Assembly: GCA_013397455.1 (NCBI GenBank)
Contig: VYZB01000526.1
Span: forward strand, 6,442 to 70,441
Source of the DNA: Crotophaga sulcirostris
Taxonomy: Eukaryota > Chordata > Aves > Cuculiformes > Crotophagidae
DNA length: 64,000 nucleotides
Direction: 5' to 3'
The notes below the pieces were generated by a model. That model was given only the letters and a program-made list of their open reading frames with translations. It ran no database searches and was not told the DNA's origin. Of this stretch, positions 1 to 13,200 are shown one piece after another; the stretch's first letter is position 1, and the number at the start of each line of letters is the position of its first letter. The position numbers were made by a program, and so were the translations under genes.

Positions 1-847
1 CCCCCGTTTAGGGTAACGAGGGTCTACACCACCACCCCCCCAAATTTGGGGGCGCTCTTGCAAAGGGGGCTGTAGGGGTTTGTCTTCCCCGTTTGGTGTG
101 GGTCTGTGGGGGTTCACTTCCCCCTCCCCCTCCAAATTCAGGGGAACTCTTGCAAGGGAGGCTGTGGGCATTTGTTCCCCCCCCATCTGGGGGGGTTTGC
201 ACCCCTCTCCCATTTGGAGTGGCTCTTGCAAGGGGGTTTACCCCTCCCCCCCCCCGATTTGGAGTGTCTCTGTAAGGGGGTATTTGGGGGTTTGAACCCA
301 CCCATTTGGGAAGCTGTGGGGGTTTGCACCCCCAAATTTGGAGTAACTCTTGCAAGGGGGTCTAAACATCCCCGGATTCGGGGTTGCTCCTGCAAGAGGG
401 TCCGTGGGGGTTCACACCCCCACTTTAGGGCTGATTCTTGCAAGGGGGTGTGTGGAGGTTTGTTGTGTGTCCCACACACACAGTTGGGGTGCATCTGTGG
501 GGGTTCACCCCCCTCTTATTTGGGGTAGCTCTGTAAGAGGGTCTGGGGGGGTTTGCAGTCCCCCATTTGGGGGGGCTGTGGGGATTTTCACCCCACACCC
601 CCAAATTTAGGGCAGCCTTGTAGGAGGGTCTTTGGGAATCTACACCACCCCCCCCAATTTTGGGGGGCTTTTGCAAGGAGGTCTGTGGGGGTTTACATCC
701 CCCCCAGTTTGGGGTGGCTCTTGCCAAGGGGTCTCTGGGGGTTTGCCCTTCCTCCAAATTTTGGGGTGGCCCTTACAAGGGGGTCTGTGGGTGTTTGCCC
801 CCCCCCCCTTCACCACCACCCCCCAGCTGGGGTAGCTCTACAAGAGG
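1..847. repeat. Degenerate G/C-rich minisatellite upstream of RHPN1
   Basis: Roughly 17 diverged units of about 40-55 bp repeat the pattern GGGGTGGCTCTTGCAAGGGG, GTCTGTGGGGGTTTGCACCC, then CCCCAAATTTGGGG. Recurrent core words sit near 57, 149, 224, 349, 389, 437, 672, 721 and 772. The alternating G5 and C5 runs can pair as hairpins and could form G-quadruplexes on either strand. The array ends about 270 bp before the first RHPN1 coding codon and continues off the left edge of the window. Open frames in it on both strands come from composition. Confidence 0.92.
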
Positions 848-1117
848 AGAAGCCAGCTGTGGGCTCTCTAGCCAGATGTTAGGGGCATGGGGTGTTGCAG
901 TGTCAAAGAGCAGGGTCTAGTGGGGGTTTAAGCCCCCACCCAGGACAGGGCTGGGCTCCGAAGCCCCTAGAGGCGACCAGGGTGTGGGGCCAGGCCAGGA
1001 GAACCAGAACAGTCCAAGGACAGAAGACCTGAGTGCCAGAGCCACCCTGTGGGGTCAAGCAGGAGCCCCCAGCTGTGGGCCCACCCCCCTCAGCCTGTGG
1101 ATGCTGCGCCCCTGGAG
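848..1117 (+). promoter_or_regulatory. RHPN1: RHPN1 5' flank / probable 5' UTR
   Basis: This GC-rich DNA lies between the minisatellite and the first coding ATG, and I saw no TATA box. A six-codon upstream ORF (1101-1121) overlaps the presumed start codon. A pyrimidine-rich tract ending in cag at 1093 could be a splice acceptor, in which case the true first exon and promoter lie further left. The transcription start cannot be placed from sequence alone. Confidence 0.4.
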
Positions 1118-1219
1118 ATGATGCCCCCCGAGGAGGAGAGCCTGGCTGGCAGTGGGGAGGGGGACGGGGACAGTGGCCTTGTCCTCCTGCAAGCCCTGAA
1201 GAACAGCAGTACCCGGAAG
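1118..1219 (+). CDS. RHPN1: RHPN1 coding exon 1 (residues 1-34)
   Basis: This acidic, low-complexity N-terminus starts MMPPEEESL and ends STRK at the donor gtgagg. It joins exon 2 in phase 0 to give [10 protein letters not shown], which parallels the RK-GCNPLAQT junction of RHPN2 and is the main support for the exon. ATG codons at 1118 and 1121 are adjacent. An in-frame upstream ATG at 1049 would add 23 residues with no visible rhophilin similarity. A pyrimidine-rich acceptor-like site ending at 1093 leaves open a further non-coding exon upstream. Confidence 0.8.
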
Positions 1220-4200
1220 GTGAGGCACGGTGGTGGGGTGCCATGGGTGGGGGCAGGGTGGCAGAGCACCCAACTGATGCTCCGTGAGGCTGGGTACCCC
1301 TATGTGGACTATGAGGATGGTGGTAGCTCTGGGTGGGGGTGCAGGTCCATCCTGGCCATCAAACCACGCTGGGGGTATCAGAGCACGGCAGGTGGCTGGA
1401 TGGGGAAGGACTTGATGCATGATAGAAACCTGTCCAGTAGCTCATCCATGAGCCACCCTACACAATTGTCTAGTAGCTCATGATCTCTTGAACTCCACAC
1501 CTCTCACGTCATCTTCTGCTGACTCCATCTACAAGCTTTCCAATGACTCCTTTTACCCAAATTATCCTGTATTTTGGCTTTTTCTCCTTCCTGGCTGTAG
1601 GAAAACGGTCCAACCAAGCATTCCTTGTCCCCACCCTTGTTTGTTGGAGGTACAGGGTGTTTCCTTGCAGGCAGCTCCCAGGGGAGATGCGTGCCAGCGA
1701 GTTGATGCCCCATCCCTGGAGGTGCTCAAGATGAGACTGGATGAAGCTATGAGCAACGTGATCCAGTGGAAGGTGTCCCTGCCTATGGCAGGGGTGTTGG
1801 AACTGGATAAGCTTTAAGGTCCATTCCAACTGAAACCACTCAATGAGAAGGTCGGTGCGACGAGAGCCTGGCTGTGTGTGCGAGATGGGGACGATAGCTC
1901 CGCTGGCGTCACTTGTTTAATTAATAACAGTGGAGTGAAACCAATGGGGGTTGTCCACCAACCCCACTGCTCAACTTTCCCCACCGTTTCTTGGGTGTCA
2001 GTGGATGTTCCTGGGATCAAGGAGGCTTTAGAGTGCTACTGTTTTCAAGATAAGATGGGTAAAGATTAGTTTTTGGGGCTGTTTAAGTGCATTTCCCGTT
2101 AGGACCATCCCCTGGAAGCCGGCTTTACAAACCTGCAGTGAATTCGTGCTGTAATCTGATCTCTCAAGCCTATAACTTTCAAAACTTGTTCTTCAACAGA
2201 GCGCTGCCTTTCTGCAGCCCTTCGGCAAAAAAACAAACCAACCCACCCCAAAAACACCCAACAACTGAAAAAATCAAATCTCAGCCAGGCTGTAGAGATG
2301 GGGCTTCTTTTTGTCTTGAGTGACGGTTGAGATCACAGCCTTGGTTGAACAAGGATCAATCTGATCTCAAGTCACTTGAGCCTGGCCTCTCTGTCTGCAG
2401 CTCAAGAGGCTGCAACTTTAAACCAGGTTGGAGTTTACTCATGTCCTTGTCAAAACAGCAGGTACTGCTTGGAAGGGAAGATTAGCAGAAGGGTTTTCCT
2501 GACTTATTCCATTTATGGATGCACCGTTTCCTTTCTGTGATCTGTTTGGATCTGCCAGAAGGTAATGCAGGGGAGAAGAACAGAGGAAAATATTTCAAAG
2601 CTTTAGCGGGGGGGGAACTGGCAGTGGACATGCAACATCTGTCATAACATGATTACTTTGGTTAATTAAAAAGGCAAAACACCTGATTAGATTTCCCATT
2701 AATGATATTGGGTCTTTATTTAAAAGAAGCTATCAATAGAGCCTCTTCTAGTTGTGTTTTTCCCCCTGATAGCATCAGGGCTGTGGACATAGCTGCTCCA
2801 CACTTGCGCTCTTGCAGGGGATCCCAAAAACCGCTGCAATGTTGATATTTTCTTTTTTCTTCCGTATTTTTTTTTGTCAGGATTCACGTACCAGGGCCAA
2901 AGATTTAATACATCTGTTTCCTGCTGGCTCCCTGCCCCGGCTCTCATGATGCACAGACACCCCTGTGCCTCCCCCACCTCCCCGGAGCACTTTCACGCTC
3001 CTAAAATTCAAGCTCTGGATGCAAGTTTTGCTGTTTAAAAAAACCCCAATCCCCCATATTTATGTTTTTCCCTCTGGTTTTATTTTTCCTTCCTCTTGCT
3101 GAGTGCATTAGCCAACAGTGAGGGCACTTTGTTGGGAAATTTAAAACCTTAATCCTCCCTTCATTTGTTAAAAGGCTGTGTGATGTAACCATATTCTCAA
3201 TAAAAGGTTTTAGAGGTTTTAGCTGGTAATGTCTCCCACAGAAAACCAGCTTGCAGCCGGAGTGCTTCATGAGATTAGTTTCATGATAGGGACTTTTATA
3301 TATAAATAGTTGTCCAGGGAGCAAAAACCTTTGTTGTGACCTATTGGTTGTCTTGTAGTAACAGCCCATATTACTTTCTGAAATGCCCTTGGCTGGGAGG
3401 AGAAGGAAATTATCCATAATCTCTTTTACAAGGAGAATTTTAAAGCCTTCTTTTGTGTGTGGAATGGTTCTCTGGCTTTTGTTTTGCTCTCTATCCCTGC
3501 TAAACCAGGGTCACTTGGCCACTTGTCCTATGCTGGCCTGACTCAAACTCATGCGTTGTGAAGAGGAATAATAATTCTAGTTGACAGCTCTGCCTCTATC
3601 AAAGTAGCTTTTAGACCAGCGTGGTTCTGGAAATAAAAAAAGGTGCCAAGAGCTTGATGCTCCACTTACCCTGTTTCTACAGCAACTTTTCCAGCTGTTG
3701 GATCATCTGTGAAGTTGGGAGACATCCCTCTTTTGGGGGACAAATCTCTAGTTTAGGAATACTGCAAGTGGGTGAAAATAATTACTTGCCTATTTTTTGT
3801 TCAAGTGGGAGAAGTAAGCGTTTAGATGGTAAAACCTGCAAGGTTGAGGTTGTACCTACAGATGATGTGCTCAACGCACAGGGTTGGGGTCATGGATCAA
3901 GGGTACCTCTTATTGTACTGTAGCAACTCTATTCTGGGCTGCATCTGAAGAAGTGTGACCAGCAGGGCGAGGGAGGGCATTCTCCCCCGCTGCTCTTCTC
4001 TTGTGAGACCTTACCTGGCGTCCTGCATTCAGTTCTGGAGACCTCAGCACAGGAAGAACATGGATGTGTTGGAGCAAGTCTAGAGGAGGCCACGAAGATG
4101 ATTTAAGGGCTGAGCATCTCCAATGTGAGGACAGGCTGAGAGAGTTGGGGTTGTTCAGCCTGGAGATGAGAAGGCTGTGGGGAGGCCTAAGAGAAGCCTT

Positions 4201-7200
4201 TCAGTACTGAAAGGGGCTCCAGGAAAGCTGGGGAGGGGCTCTTGATCAGGGAGTGCACGGACAGGAGGAGGGGGATGGATTTAAGATGAAAGAGGGGAGA
4301 TTTAGATGAGATTAGGAAGAAATTATTTCCTGTGAGGCACGGGTTGCCTAGAGAAGTGGTGGATGCCCCATCCCTGGGGGTGTTCAAGGCCAGGTTGGAT
4401 GGGGCTTTGAGCAACCTGATCCAGCGGAAGGTGTCCCTGCCTATGGCAGGGGGTTGGAACTGGATGGGCTTTCAGGTCCCTTCCTACCCAAACCATTCTA
4501 TGATTCCATTAATGACAGTGGTAGCTTGTGCCTCAGAATTTCCTGGAGCTGTAGAAATTGTCATCTTTGGCTATTCCTTGTCTCAGTGCTGGTATTCTGC
4601 TCTGTAGCAAAATCTAGAGCAAATGTTGATATTCTGGAGGGTGCCTTGATGCAAAGTAGGTGAATTAGAAGAGAGCAAATGTATCTTGGACTTGACCATC
4701 TCTCATGGAATTGCCCACCTCTGCCTGAATTACGCTTGGTTGGTTGTGCTTGACCTTCCCTAGCACTGATCTTTGTCTCTTCATTCACCATCCCTGCTGA
4801 GGTTGAAGACTTTGTGAGCACGAGCCATCTGGTTTCCTTATGCTTTAGCACCTTTTGCTTCGTGTGCCGTTTTCTTTAATTGCATCGTGAGCACAGACTG
4901 GTAGTGCTGGAAAGGTTGGTTGGTCACTGGCTTGGTGGTGAATGATGTAGGAGCTTCCCACTGGCTTGGTGGTGAATGATGTAGGAGCTTCCCACCTGGG
5001 ACTCACGCAGCAGACAGCTCTGAAGAGTGGGGACCTTTAGGGTTAGCACCAAACTTGGTCCAGTGATGGCACAGCTTTACCATTGGTCATGAATCCTGGT
5101 TCTACCAACAGTATTTCTCCATCTGGATGAGGGAACAGTTTTGAGATGGGATGATTCGTGATGGTGCCCAAACGTTGCTGGGCTTTGTCTGAAGCACAGC
5201 CCTCGTGGTTAATATCTCGGGCTTGTTTAGTAGCCTTGCTTGGCTTTGCCTGTATCTCCAAAGGATTTTTAATTTATTTTATTCTGACTACCAGTCCTCT
5301 CTCTGCATGTAGAAGTAGGACCTGGGGTGGCTTTTGTGGGGACTGATGGGGTAGGAGGAGATGAGGTGGAGGTGAGTCATAGGGAGCCAGACTCCCGGAA
5401 AGCACTTGCTGTTTTGTCTGAGGGGTGTATTTATGCTCTGAACAACCAACCTCAGCAACTGTATGGTGTGAGGAGGGAAGAAGGCAGCACTGGAGAGGTC
5501 AAATAAGTTTAATCCCAATGGCTTGTCCCACAGAAGAGTTGAACTGTGTCCTCAGCTTTCCCTGGGGAAGGTTTGAATAGTAACACCCTTGATGCCTTTT
5601 GACTTCTTCGCTTAAAAAAAGCAATAAGCTGTCTATTCCTTGGGAGGAATAAGTTACAAAATTAAAACAAAATTATCATGGAATGGTTTGGGTTGGAAGG
5701 GACCTCAAATCCCATCCAGGTCCAACCCATCTGCCATGGGCAGGGACACCTTCTGCTGGATCAGGTTGCTCAAAGCCCCATCCAACCTGGCCTTGAACAC
5801 CTGAAGGGATGGGGCATCCAGGACTTCCCTGGGCAGCCTTTGCCAGTGCCTCACCACCCTCACAATAGCAAATTTCTTTGTGTCTCATCTAAATCTCCCC
5901 TCTTTTGGCTTAAAACCACTGTCCCTCATTCTATCACTGCACTCTCTGATTCTTGAAGTTTGGGGAATGTATGCAGCAGTCTGGGATAATCAAAATGCTG
6001 AAAGCAGTTGAAGCTTCAGGGGATGTGGCAGATGAGCATCACTGGTCCCTTTGTTAAATGCATCTGGGCTATGCTTAACATACATAGAATCGTAGAATGG
6101 TTTGAGTTGGAATGGACCTTAAAGCCCATCCAGTTCCAACCCCCTTGCCCCAAGGCTTTGCCCTTTGGACTTGCTGGCATCCATCTTTTCCTACAGGTGA
6201 TTAGGCTTGTCTATTATTAGTGCTGGGAAACCTGGAAGGTGGTTGCCTTGTTTTGGCACTGGGGTCACAAATACCACGCGAGGTGTGCCCCGTCACCCAA
6301 GAAGTACCCAGGCTTCATCTCCTTGTGTTTACTGGAGGTGTGAAGTAAAACGTACACTTGGTGATCATCTCTTAGCAAATGTTCCCGAAGGACTTGTTTA
6401 TAGAAGGAAAGCTAACCACAATTGCCCTATTTATCACTCCAGATGGGTGCTCTTGAACTGGAAGAGGTGTTGGGGGGTTAACAACACCATTACATAATTG
6501 TATATGGTGAGGCCATATCTTGAATCCTGTGTTCATTTTGGGCCCCTCAGTACAAGGAAGACAATGAGCTGCTGGAGCAGGTCCAGAGGAGGGGAACTGA
6601 GCTGGGGAAGGATCTGGGGAATAAGGGTTATGAGGCACAACTGAGGGACTTGGCGTTGTTTAACCTGCAGAAGAGGAGACTGAGAGGAGACCTTAAAGCT
6701 GTCTACAACTCCCTGAAAGGAGTTGTAGCGAGTTGGGTGTTGCCCTCTTCTCCCAAAACAAGTGATAGGACAAGAGGAAATGTGCTAGGGGAGGTTTAGG
6801 TTGGATATTAGGAAAATATTCTTTAATGAAGGAGTGGTGAAGCACTGGAAGAGGCTGCCCAAGGAGGTGGTGGAGTCATCATTCCTGGAGTTGTTCAAAA
6901 AATGTGTAGATGTGGCAATTCACGACATGGTTTGTTGAGTGGACAGCTGGACTGGATGATCTTGTAGGACTTTTCCAATCTTAATGATTCTATGATTCTG
7001 TGTTCCCTATGAAGGTAGGGTTTGAGTTGGCAGAAACCTTGTCATCCCTCAAAGTGGATCTGTTTGTCTTGGCCTACTCTGGAAGGGGTCTTTTGGCCTC
7101 TTCCCTTTTCTTCCTTACATGGAGTCATTGGCTGAGCACTTTCTGTAATGCTGTCATCTTTCCATGCCAAGGGTTGCACACTGTTATTTGGCAGATGTCA

Positions 7201-10200
7201 ATAATACTGACTCTAATTCTGTGCTGTCAGAGGCAACAAACTTTAGAGCTGGACGTAACTCATAAGTTAGTGACTCCTGCCTCATTTAATTTTCATGGCT
7301 TTCCTTACATGCACTGTCCTCTGTATGTGCAAATTCATAGAATCATAGAATGGTTTGGGTTGGAAGAGACCTTAAAGCCCATCCAGTTCAAACCCCCCAC
7401 TGTGGGCAGGGACATCTCCCACTGGATCAGGTTGCTCAAAGGTCCATCCACCTTGGCCTTGAACACCTACAGGAATGGAGCATCCACCAATTCTCTGGGC
7501 AACCTTTTCTACTGCCTCCCCAGCCTCACTGTAAGGAATTTCTGCCTAATATCTCATCTGAATACTCCTTCTTTCAACTTAAAACCATTCCCACTCATCC
7601 TGTCCCTGCACTCCCTGATAAAGAGCCCCTCCCCAGCTTTCCTGGAGGCCCCTTTAAGTACTGGAAGGCTGCTCTAAGGTCTCCCCAGAGTCTTCTTTTC
7701 TCCAGGCTGAACAACCCCAAGTTGTGCTGTTCCTTGGCTGCTCCACAATTTGTGGCCTCTGACTGTAAGAGTTTCACGCACGTTTCTCCTTTGGAAAACT
7801 TTTAAACTAGGAAGGCTAGGAAATCTCATGCTCAACCTGGCCACTTCTTAAGCACCTAACTTTTCCTTATGTGTGCCCAAAAGCCCAAGAAGCAGGTTTA
7901 AATAACACATCTTTCTTCTGACCTTAAAGGGTTGACCTCAAGAGCTTGTACAAAGAAGAATTAAGCAAGTAAAATCCCTTTTATAACCCAACAGTGGGTT
8001 TTGGTAGGTTTTTTCCCTTATGTAAGGCACATTTAAATCTGTCACCACTTGCTTTATAAACTGTTCTGTACTTTTTAGCTTTTGATCAAAACTCGGAGAG
8101 TACAGGCGCAGGCAAAACCCTGGTTTCCTTTGAATGCAAGCTGTTGGAGGATAGGCATGCTCTCCTCTTATCTCCACTATCCCTTTTGATTTAAAAATGG
8201 CCTTTTTTGCTTACAGAATCATTGAAATGTTTGGTTTGGAAGGGATCTTAAAGATCATCCAATTCCAACACCCCTGCCATGGGCAGGGACACTTCCCAGC
8301 AGACCAGGCTGCTCAAGGACTCATCCAACCTGGCCTTGAACACTACCAGGGAGGAAACATCCTCAGCTTCCATGGGCAACCTGTACCAGTGCCTCACCAC
8401 CCACACAGTGAAGAATTTTTTTTCTTAGTGTCTCATCTAAATCTTCCCCCTTCCAATTTAAAGCCATTCCACCTTGTCCTATCGCTCCATGCTCTTGTAA
8501 AAAGTTCCTCCCCAGCTTTCCTATAACCCCTTTCAGGTACTGGAAGGCTGCTCTAAGGTCTCCCCAGAGCCTTCTTTTCTCCAGGCTGAACCCCAGCTTT
8601 CTCAGCCTGCCAATGATAGGGTTTCCTTTCATATGTAGTTTAACCTGGGATAATTATCTTATTCTGGAGCTGCATTTCCTTCTTGCTCCAATATTTGTCA
8701 GCTAACATCATTTCTGAGTGCTCCAGGAGCAGGTGCAGACTAGGCTTGGCTTTTACACATGGTGGCTTTGGTATCATGCCTATATTGGTCCATGCCAGCC
8801 AGGGATGGTGCTTTGGGATGACACCAGATCCTCTTGAGGAAAGATGTGCTGCAGTCCCATGGGTTACTGCAGTTACTCAACTTCACAAGGGGTGAGGAGG
8901 AAAGGAAGGTGTGGGGAGATCACATGAAGTCCTTGAGGGCAGCAAGTCTGGAGATCCTGACTCGACATCCTCACAAGGCTTTGGTGTTACGTGAGATGCT
9001 TCAATACCTGATTTTCCAGTACCTTTTTGCTGTTGGCTTAGGAGCCTGGATGGGAATTAAGAATTGCCTCATTAAATCTGATTGAGAAGACTTCCAGTGT
9101 TCAGACGGGGGGAAGAAAGGTCTCAACTCTACAAATGGGTTAGTGTTTCTCAGAGGGAGAAATCTAAGCAAATCCAAATGCCGTGATAGCTTGGCTGTTG
9201 TCGGAGAGTGCTTGTTCCCCAGCTGCATCAGGGCTTGCAGGCATTCCTGGAAGTCTGTTCCTTTGTGTCCTTGTGGAAAGCCAAAGTGATTAATGATTAT
9301 CAGTGCTGCTCTGCTTGCCTGGTTAAGAGGAGTCTCTTTAATCAGCTTTGACACCGGGTCAACTCAAATTTTGCCCCTTGTCTCAAGCCAGGCCTGGGAG
9401 AAGTGAGGAGCTGCCAAGTCAATTAGCTGTACCTCTTAATTGCTTTTGCAGTGAAGAGGTCTTAGTGCTGTCTTTGAATACGTGGTAGAGTCATCCTAGT
9501 GTCTTCTCATGCCACGCTGTATCTTGCTTCTTTTCATACTTAGTTTCTTCTTGCCTTGCCTTCAGAGGAGGCATTCAAGGACCTTCTCTGTGATTTTTGG
9601 AAAGTCCTTCCACTTATGCCTCTTCCATCATCTCTCACCTGCAGTTCTTCTGGCCTTCTGCCCATATATTCAGGTAGTAATTGCTCTTCTTCATCCTGAA
9701 AAAGTCTTAAAATTCTCTGACTGCTTTCAGGCAAACCTTTGTGAGTTGTGGAGAGGTCTCAAAAGTGATGAAAGCTCCTGTAGGAAGAGCTGAAGGCAAT
9801 GAAGAGGTGCTTTCGACCTCCAACAGTTGCTACCCAGGCTGTTGAGTTTTGGGTAGAATTTTAGGGCTCCAGAGACAGAAAGATTCATAGAATAGCTTGG
9901 GTTGGAGAGGATATTGAAGGTCATGCAGTTCTAATCCCAGTGCCATGGGCAGGAACACCTTCCACTAGACCAAGTTGCTCAAAGCCTTATCTAACCTGGC
10001 CTTGCACACCTCCAGGGGATGGGGCATCCACAACTTCTCTGGGCAGCCTGGGCCAGTGAATCACCACTGCAGAAGGTGCCTGAATCCTGCCTGTATGTAG
10101 ATATATTTTCATGCACATTTGGCTTGCCTGTCCCTGGAGCAGACAAGTGCTCTCAACTGTAAATCCAGGGGCTGTTGAAATTGTAATAAGCACCGTCTTC

Positions 10201-13200
10201 TCTTTACAGCTTCTTTTCTCCCCCTTAAGTTTCAGTTTCCATATATACAGTGCAAGACATTAACCTGTGAAGAAACATCACTGAAGGCACCATGTTTGTA
10301 CTCAGCCTTTAACAAAAGGAATAGTATCATAGAATTGTTTGGATTAGAAGGGACCTTAAAGATCATCTAGTTCCATCCCCCCACCCTGGGCAGAGACACC
10401 TCCCACTAGATCAACCTGCACAATATCTTGGACTACATCTGCATGAGCAGCTGCTTTATAGATAAGTCTGGTGTGGCCTCCTTTGCTTTGGGTGCTCAGA
10501 TTTGAGTAGTGCCTACGTGGTTGGGTTGGTTTTTCTCAACAGCTGTGTTCAGTGGTGACCCAGCTCCTTCTTGCTGAAGAAAACATGACGTGGTCCCTTG
10601 TTGGTGTGAGATTATTCCTCCTTTCCTTTTTCCTTCCAATTTCTGTGTTCTGTTTTGTTTTTTTTTTCCCCCTAAGGAGCCAACAATGTGTGAAAGATGA
10701 GTGGATTCCCTAGAGCAAATCCAGAGTAACACTTCTGGATCAGCCTTCTCCTTCCCAGACCTGAGACTTGCACAGCTGTTGGTGTTTTCCTTAATGTCAC
10801 ACTTGCTTTTCCAGAATAATTAGGATCTCATGTTTCCAGCTTGTTCCTTCAGCAATTTCAAAAAATTCATGGATTACTGTAAAGAACTAAGCTTACAGAT
10901 TTATGGACCAGATGGAGTTACTGTGATTCCTCAGTCTCCAATGTACCAATTAGGAGCTCAACTCTTTCACTTAAATGAAAATTCTGATGTTAATCCGGGA
11001 CCCTTTTCAAAGGGGGCACCACTTAGTGGACCTCAAATACAAGAAATCAATTCTCAGAAAGATGAAGTCCATGAAAATGCAGAATTTTCCATTTCCTACT
11101 TCCTAATGAAAGATGTTCTCATTGTTTTTCTGAGCAAGGATTTTTTTTTTCCTACTGCCCCCAAAAGCTAAAATCATTTGTTAGGAGTAAATTTTTCCAG
11201 AGTAACTCTAGGACCTACAGTGTCTTCTGGAGAGGTAACCAAGCAGTGCTCTGGTTTCTTGGATTTGAGACCCATCATGGATGATGAGGTGAGAGCTGGT
11301 GAAGCCCATAGAGATGTCTATGTGGAAGAACTAGCTGAGGAATTTTTTGGCCTGGATGGGAGTGGGTACTGTTGGAGCTCTGTAGGATCTCTTGGGCTGC
11401 AAAACCCCTTCTTGATATGGAGGCAAGGGGCCCACTAACGGTGATGGAGGGAAAGCAGCGGGAAACAGGGCAAGACTTCTGTGTATAGAAAACAGAGATT
11501 TAGAAGGCAAGAGGGCAAAATAGTGGCTTTGAGACACTTGTTTTAGTGCAGCAGTGGATATTAATATTTTCTTGGAGTGATCTGCCCATGATTTTCACTG
11601 GTGCATGAAAAGCAGGCTTGAAGGTCTCCATCCTTTTAAACTGCCCAGCTGCGTGCCGTTCCAAACAGGGTTTTATATTATGCAGGGATCTTTTAGAGGC
11701 TGGATTCATCCATCTGAACCTCTCCTCACACAATGGAGATAATCTCTGCTTGGGCAGGGCTCTGGATTCAAAGACCCTCCTTGTGGCAACCACTCTGCCT
11801 GGGGCATCGTGTAATAACGTCTTGCCTCCACGAGACAGAGGGATATTGCTGTCTATTATTTCCTGAAGTCGGAGATTAAATGTGTTTCTCTGTCTGCAGA
11901 AAGCCCGAGCCGAAGCCACGGAAGGAGGCAAGGATGGAATTAATTTGCTGCTATGTGCAACTCATTTTTCCACCCTTGTGAACTCTTGACTTGCTGCGCT
12001 CAATCCCCTACAGCCAGCAGGAGATGGGAGCACATATAGATTTAGGGTCACATCTGTTCCTGAGCTTGAGGGTTATATTGAGCTCATCTGCAGCCCCCAG
12101 CTCTTGTCTTATGTCCGGATGGCGAGACCCCTGGGGAGGAGATGCTTAATTCCTGTTCTTGGTTGAATTTGGGAAACTTTTCCTGAGTAGCTTAGGAAAT
12201 GAATTTCTATAAGCCACAGGTAGTATTAGATAATAAAAGTTATTTTTCAAGCCTCCAAAAGTCATAGAATCATAGAATGGTTTGGGTTGGAAGGGGCCTT
12301 AAAGATCATCCAGTTTCAACTCCCTGTGCCATGAGCAGGGACACCTCTCACTAGACCAGGATACTCAAGGACCCATCCAACCTGGCCTTGTGCACTTCAA
12401 GGGAGGGGTAATCCACAGCTTCCCTGGACAACCTGTTCCAGTGCCTCACAACCCTTATGAAATGTCATTTTCATCCCAAAATAGTGTGGGTTTTGGTGAG
12501 ACCTTGTCCCTTTCTTTCAGCAGGGCTGTGACCCCTTTGCCCAGACCCAACGCAGCAAACTGCAGCATCGCCGGGCGCGGATTAACCAACAGATCAACAA
12601 AGAGATGAGGATGCGAGCTGGGGCAGAAAACCTCTTCAGGTGAGTCCTCGTCCCTGGAGCATCCTTCTGGTCCAGGAATTTGGCTGGGGGTGGAAATATG
12701 TTCTTCATGAACAGGAAGCAGCTTATCTGGCATTCCCATGGCTATGATGAGGGTATGCTTAGTCTTTCCTTGACTTTGGAGCACTCATCATAAAAAATGT
12801 CTACCCTCAGTTTGATACTATGCATTTTAATGTGCGTTGAAAACTGTAATTTTAATGTCCTGGCAGACTGGTACAAAGCATGACATGAGCAGATTGAATA
12901 GTGGGAATGAAAGTTGAGCTGGGATCGGGAGGACGTGGATCTGTTAGAGCGAGTCCAGAGGAGGCCACGAATATGATTTGAGGTCTGGAGCACCTCCCAT
13001 ATGAGGACAGGCTGAGAGAGTTGGGATTGTTTATCTTGGAGAAGAGAAGGCTCTGGGGAGACCTTAGAGCAGCCTTCCAGTACTGAAAGGGGCTCCAGCA
13101 AAGCTGGGGAGACACTCTTTATCAGGAAATGCAGGGATAGGATGAGGGGGAATGGTTTTAAGCTGAAAGAGAGGAGATACAGATGAGATATTGGGAAGAA

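Noticed and set aside
1..847. Several overlapping Gly/Pro-rich open frames on both strands
   Set aside because: They arise from the G/C-rich minisatellite and share no start or splice logic.
7000..7677. 225-codon plus-strand open frame
   Set aside because: It crosses an antisense CR1 from 7334 onward and has no coding features before it.
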